44,621 nucleotides of DNA. Source: Flavobacteriales bacterium. Lineage in GTDB: Bacteria; Bacteroidota; Bacteroidia; Flavobacteriales_E; Vicingaceae. The notes below the pieces were generated by a model. It did no database searches, was not told where the DNA came from, and was given only the letters and a program-made list of their open reading frames with translations. How positions within the stretch are numbered: position 1 is the first letter of the stretch; the number at the start of each line of letters is the position of its first letter. Location of the stretch: the NCBI GenBank assembly GCA_002401955.1, contig NVUQ01000088.1, positions 1-44,621 of the forward strand, read 5' to 3'. Both the position numbers and the translations under genes were made by a program. Of this stretch, positions 41,692 to 44,621 are shown one piece after another.

Positions 41692-43239
41692 ATGAATGGA
41701 AACGAAGAAAAGATCGGAAACAAGGAGATTGATCAATGCATTGTTACATTAGATGCTCTTATCAATGATACCAATCAACTTTTTGAGTTACCCGAAGAAC
41801 AACGCGTTGCTTTAATAAAGGCTGCGGGACTTCTTTCTCGTCCAAACCGTGAAGAGTTCGACAAACGAAAGAAAAACGCTAAAAAAGCGGCTAAACGCAA
41901 AATGATAGAGCGTGATAAACACGCCCGAAAGAACACTGGAATACGAAGTGCTAGAGAAGCAGCTATTTTTGAAGCTCCTAAACTTTTACTTAACCTTCCT
42001 AAAGGAAATAATGACGATCAATCAACTTTAGAATCTGCTAGAAACTGCTACGTATGTAAAGCGGTATTTACCAAGTTGCACCACTTTTACGATACCATGT
42101 GTACCGATTGTGGAGATTTAAATTACATGAAACGCTTCCAAACAGCCGATTTAACAGGACAAGTTGCAGTTGTTACTGGTTCTCGTTTAAAAATTGGCTA
42201 CCACATAACCTTAATTCTATTAAGATCTGGAGCTACAGTTGTTGCCACTACCCGATTCCCTGTAGATTCTGCTTTACGTTTTGCCAAAGAGACTGATTTT
42301 AACGAATGGGGACACCGTTTAAAAATTCATGGTTTAGATTTAAGACACATCCCTAGTGTTGAGATCTTCTGCAACTTTATAGAACAACAGTATAGCAGAT
42401 TAGATATACTAATTAACAATGCTGCACAAACGGTAAGACGACCAGCTGGTTTCTATCAGCATTTAATGGAATACGAAGAACAACCAATTGCTTCTTTACC
42501 TCCATTTGCTCAAGAATTATTGAAAGATCATAACGATTGTGTCCAGGAAATTAAAGCATTATCGGTTGATACGGACAATGCCCAAAACAATAGATTACCT
42601 GTTACGTGGCAAAGTCCTGAACCAGGAATTGGTTTAAGAGCTTCAGCTAAACTATCGCAAATTCCTTATAGCTTTGATAACTCTTTGCAAACAGCGGAGG
42701 TTTTTCCTGAAGGAAAGTTAGATGCTGATTTACAACAAGTAGATTTAAGAAAAACAAACAGCTGGCGTTTAAAATTAGGGCAGATAGAAACTCCAGAAAT
42801 GATTGAAGTGCAACTGGTAAATGCCGTTGCTCCTTTTGTATTGTGTAATCGTTTAGTCAATTTAATGCGAAAAGAGAATACGGGACAAAAACATATTATC
42901 AATGTTTCTGCTATGGAAGGAAAGTTTCATCGTTTTAAAAAGATTGATAGACATCCTCATACCAACATGGCTAAAGCAGCATTAAATATGATGACTCATA
43001 CCTCAGCTTCTGATTTTGCTAAAGATGGCATTTACATGAATGCCGTTGATACAGGCTGGGTAACCGATGAAGACCCTGTAGAACTCTCTAAAAAGAAAGT
43101 AGAAGAACATGATTTTCAGCCTCCATTAGATATTGTTGATGGTGCAGCACGTGTATTAGACCCGCTAATTGATGGAATTAATACCGAAAAACATTGGTGT
43201 GGTAAATTCTTAAAAGACTACTTCCCTATTGATTGGTAG
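41692..43239 (+). CDS. Zinc-ribbon / SDR-fold fusion protein with altered active site
   Basis: The 515 residues have a charged helical N-terminus (1-95). A zinc-ribbon motif follows with C119, C122, C137 and C140 (CX2C-X14-CX2C). The short-chain dehydrogenase/reductase domain starts near 155: cofactor loop TGSRLKIG (162-169), LINNAAQ (240-246) and Ser406 at the catalytic serine position. The YxxxK motif is replaced by T424-N-M-A-K428, so the catalytic Tyr is missing. About 100 residues (250-360) are inserted between the NNA motif and the next strand. It could be an atypical reductase or a nucleotide-binding sensor. The gene has its own promoter and a striking inverted repeat. Confidence 0.8.
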   Translation: MNGNEEKIGNKEIDQCIVTLDALINDTNQLFELPEEQRVALIKAAGLLSRPNREEFDKRKKNAKKAAKRKMIERDKHARKNTGIRSAREAAIFEAPKLLLNLPKGNNDDQSTLESARNCYVCKAVFTKLHHFYDTMCTDCGDLNYMKRFQTADLTGQVAVVTGSRLKIGYHITLILLRSGATVVATTRFPVDSALRFAKETDFNEWGHRLKIHGLDLRHIPSVEIFCNFIEQQYSRLDILINNAAQTVRRPAGFYQHLMEYEEQPIASLPPFAQELLKDHNDCVQEIKALSVDTDNAQNNRLPVTWQSPEPGIGLRASAKLSQIPYSFDNSLQTAEVFPEGKLDADLQQVDLRKTNSWRLKLGQIETPEMIEVQLVNAVAPFVLCNRLVNLMRKENTGQKHIINVSAMEGKFHRFKKIDRHPHTNMAKAALNMMTHTSASDFAKDGIYMNAVDTGWVTDEDPVELSKKKVEEHDFQPPLDIVDGAARVLDPLIDGINTEKHWCGKFLKDYFPIDW

Positions 43240-43364
43240 AAGCGAATCGGCTTCAAATAATTATTGTGTAGCTTCATCTAGAAATCCAAACTACCCCCTC
43301 TTTATTTTTAGAAAAATATTGACAAATATAAATCTTAAATTTATCCAAAAATTAAATCAACTAA

Positions 43365-43931
43365 ATGAAATACATTACTTTCTCTCTTATCACACTCGGG
43401 ATATTATTAATTTTCTCTTGTGGGCAAGCTGAAGAACAAGAAGTAACTGCAACTGAACCTATAAAAGAAGTTACATCACAAGAAAAAAATACCAACGATA
43501 AAAACCAAATGCACTTTAACATTTCGTTTCAATTAGAGAAAGTAAATAATGAACATTACAACCTAATAGCTGCTATTGATTTAGAGGGTGGATGTTTTAT
43601 AATATCTCCTTACTCGCCAGACTCGATACTTTTACCTTTTAACCTATCAATAACAGAAAACAACTCTCTTACAACAGACAGTACATTAATAGAATTTCCA
43701 ATAGCCAAAGAAGAATATGATTCTATTATAAATGGACAAGTGAGATACGTTAGAGAAAACACTACTTACACTCAAAAAATTAAGCTTAATAATCAAGATG
43801 ATTTTGAAGTTGCAGGAAAAGTAACATTATTGATAGAACCAAGTTGCGTTCCTTATGAGATTGATTTTGTTATTTCTAACAAAGATGGAGAATTGACAGT
43901 TATAAAAACGAAAACGACTTCGTTGCTATAA
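43365..43931 (+). CDS. Lipoprotein of unknown function
   Basis: The 188-residue product has a lipobox, IFSC (Cys19), followed by GQAEEQEV, a Glu/Thr-rich spacer to about residue 48 and a beta-rich domain (about 50-185) with HFNISFQLEKVNNEHYNL and LDLEGGC-like segments. Two Cys in the domain (in EGGCFI and EPSCVP) could pair. It resembles the thiol:disulfide interchange-type N-terminal domain seen in some Bacteroidota proteins only loosely, and I do not assign a family. Seven bp separate it from the downstream DinB-like gene, so the two are likely co-transcribed. Confidence 0.75.
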   Translation: MKYITFSLITLGILLIFSCGQAEEQEVTATEPIKEVTSQEKNTNDKNQMHFNISFQLEKVNNEHYNLIAAIDLEGGCFIISPYSPDSILLPFNLSITENNSLTTDSTLIEFPIAKEEYDSIINGQVRYVRENTTYTQKIKLNNQDDFEVAGKVTLLIEPSCVPYEIDFVISNKDGELTVIKTKTTSLL

Positions 43932-43938
43932 TTTAATT

Positions 43939-44469
43939 ATGGAAACCGATTTCTTACAAAGTGCTATAACACAATTTAAACACTACAAAGCAATTAGTGA
44001 AAAAACTATCAATCTATTACCTGAAGATAAGTTGTTTTGGCAAATCAACAAAAGCAGTAACAGTATAGCCATTATCGTAAAACACCTTTCAGGAAATATG
44101 CTTTCGAGATGGACGGACTTCTTAACCACCGATGGAGAAAAAGAATGGAGAAATCGAGATCAAGAATTTGAAGCAAGTATTAAAACCAAAAAAGAACTTT
44201 TAGAAAAATGGGAAGAAGGTTGGAAATGCTTATTCGACACACTCAACAACCTAACTATCGAAGATATTAAAACGAAAACAATATACATTCGCAACGAAAA
44301 ACATTCAATAACTGAAGCCATAAACAGGCAACTTGCTCACTACCCTTACCACATAGGTCAAATTATTTACATTGGCAAGATGGTATCTGAGGATTGGAAT
44401 ACTCTAACAATTCCCAAAGGAGGCTCTAAAGAACATAATGATGAAATGTTTTCTAAACCTAAATCATAA
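43939..44469 (+). CDS. DinB-like / DUF1572 family protein
   Basis: The 176-residue protein is a predicted four-helix bundle. The three metal-ligand histidines of the DinB/YfiT fold are visible: His49 (IIVKHLSGNMLSRW), His134 and His138 (LAHYPYHIGQIIYIGKM). The DUF1572 signature KHLSGNM and the closing IPKGGSKEHN are present. Members bind divalent metal and are suspected thiol-dependent transferases; the substrate is unknown. It is cytoplasmic and follows the lipoprotein gene by 7 bp. Confidence 0.85.
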   Translation: METDFLQSAITQFKHYKAISEKTINLLPEDKLFWQINKSSNSIAIIVKHLSGNMLSRWTDFLTTDGEKEWRNRDQEFEASIKTKKELLEKWEEGWKCLFDTLNNLTIEDIKTKTIYIRNEKHSITEAINRQLAHYPYHIGQIIYIGKMVSEDWNTLTIPKGGSKEHNDEMFSKPKS

Positions 44470-44558
44470 ACGACCTCTTTACTCTAAAATATTGGCATAG
44501 AGAAGACCCTTGGGCATCTGGCCAGGGCAAACGCACTATAAAATTTAAGGGGAGAATT

Positions 44559-44602
44559 TGTCAGTTCGAGTGACTTTTCGAAGAAAAGTTGTATCGAGAA
44601 CA
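44559..44602. repeat. Palindromic repeat family A, copy 3
   Basis: TGTCAGTTCGAGTG and TATCGAGAACA flank a perfect inner hairpin, ACTTTTC-gaa-GAAAAGT. It lies about 20 kb from copies 1 and 2, which share the ends but not the hairpin sequence. Confidence 0.85.
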
Positions 44603-44621
44603 AAAAATTCTTTAAAAAAAT

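Noticed and set aside
43229..43432. 67-codon reading frame overlapping the end of the SDR gene
   Set aside because: It starts with TTG inside the SDR gene, has no family resemblance, and its latter half overlaps the better-supported lipoprotein gene in another frame.
1..44621. CRISPR array, tRNA, rRNA or prophage
   Set aside because: No regularly spaced repeats, cloverleaf-like segments, rRNA sequence or phage/transposase genes were seen. tRNAscan-SE and Infernal runs would be needed to exclude small RNAs.

Overview
The window reads as chromosomal DNA of an AT-rich member of the Bacteroidota, most likely a Flavobacteriales-type marine bacterium. Four secreted proteins end in type A C-terminal sorting domains of the type IX secretion system (T9SS). 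Many genes carry the Bacteroidota promoter -7 element TAnnTTTG, and Shine-Dalgarno sequences are rare. Assignment below phylum is an inference from overall gene character.

Region 1 (222-11830, all minus strand) is a compact 13-gene locus for a type II secretion / type IV filament-like machine. In transcription order it encodes an EF-hand-bearing major pseudopilin, a short prepilin peptidase, a GspE-type ATPase, a secretin, GspL/PilMN-like, GspM/PilO-like and GspC/PilP-like proteins, three minor pseudopilin-like proteins (one with a predicted beta-helix body) and a GspF-type platform protein. Two unexpected genes are built into the chain: a lipoprotein with Fn3-like repeats and a YwqK/MORN-type repeat protein. 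No retraction ATPase (PilT) is visible. This is the most interesting system here, because T2SS-like machines are uncommon in this phylum and this one departs from the textbook form in several ways.

Region 2 (11976-13884) is accessory: an SMI1/KNR4 lipoprotein, a small lipoprotein, and a HicAB toxin-antitoxin pair with a candidate operator.

Region 3 (13971-25949) mixes housekeeping and secreted genes: a T9SS-targeted subtilisin; the thrS-infC-rpmI-rplT cluster, whose infC appears to start at ATA, followed by a strong terminator; an adenine deaminase; two tandem LVIVD-repeat T9SS proteins; an RluF-type pseudouridine synthase; PhnA; YwbE; and an RDD membrane protein.

Region 4 (25946-39853) holds a B12-binding radical SAM protein, a DbpA-like helicase with a DEFD motif, a C45-family lipoprotein, a degenerate single-domain helicase relative, an RluA-type pseudouridine synthase, an HD hydrolase, an ABC exporter, a second YwqK-type protein, the tightly packed ttcA / VF530 / RlmI-like cluster, and a membrane-anchored MutS-like protein.

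Region 5 (40235-44469) has another T9SS-sorted protein, an unusual zinc-ribbon/SDR fusion behind a perfect inverted repeat, a lipoprotein and a DinB-like protein. Gaps between genes carry at least three families of small palindromic repeats. I saw no rRNA, tRNA, CRISPR array, transposase or phage gene.
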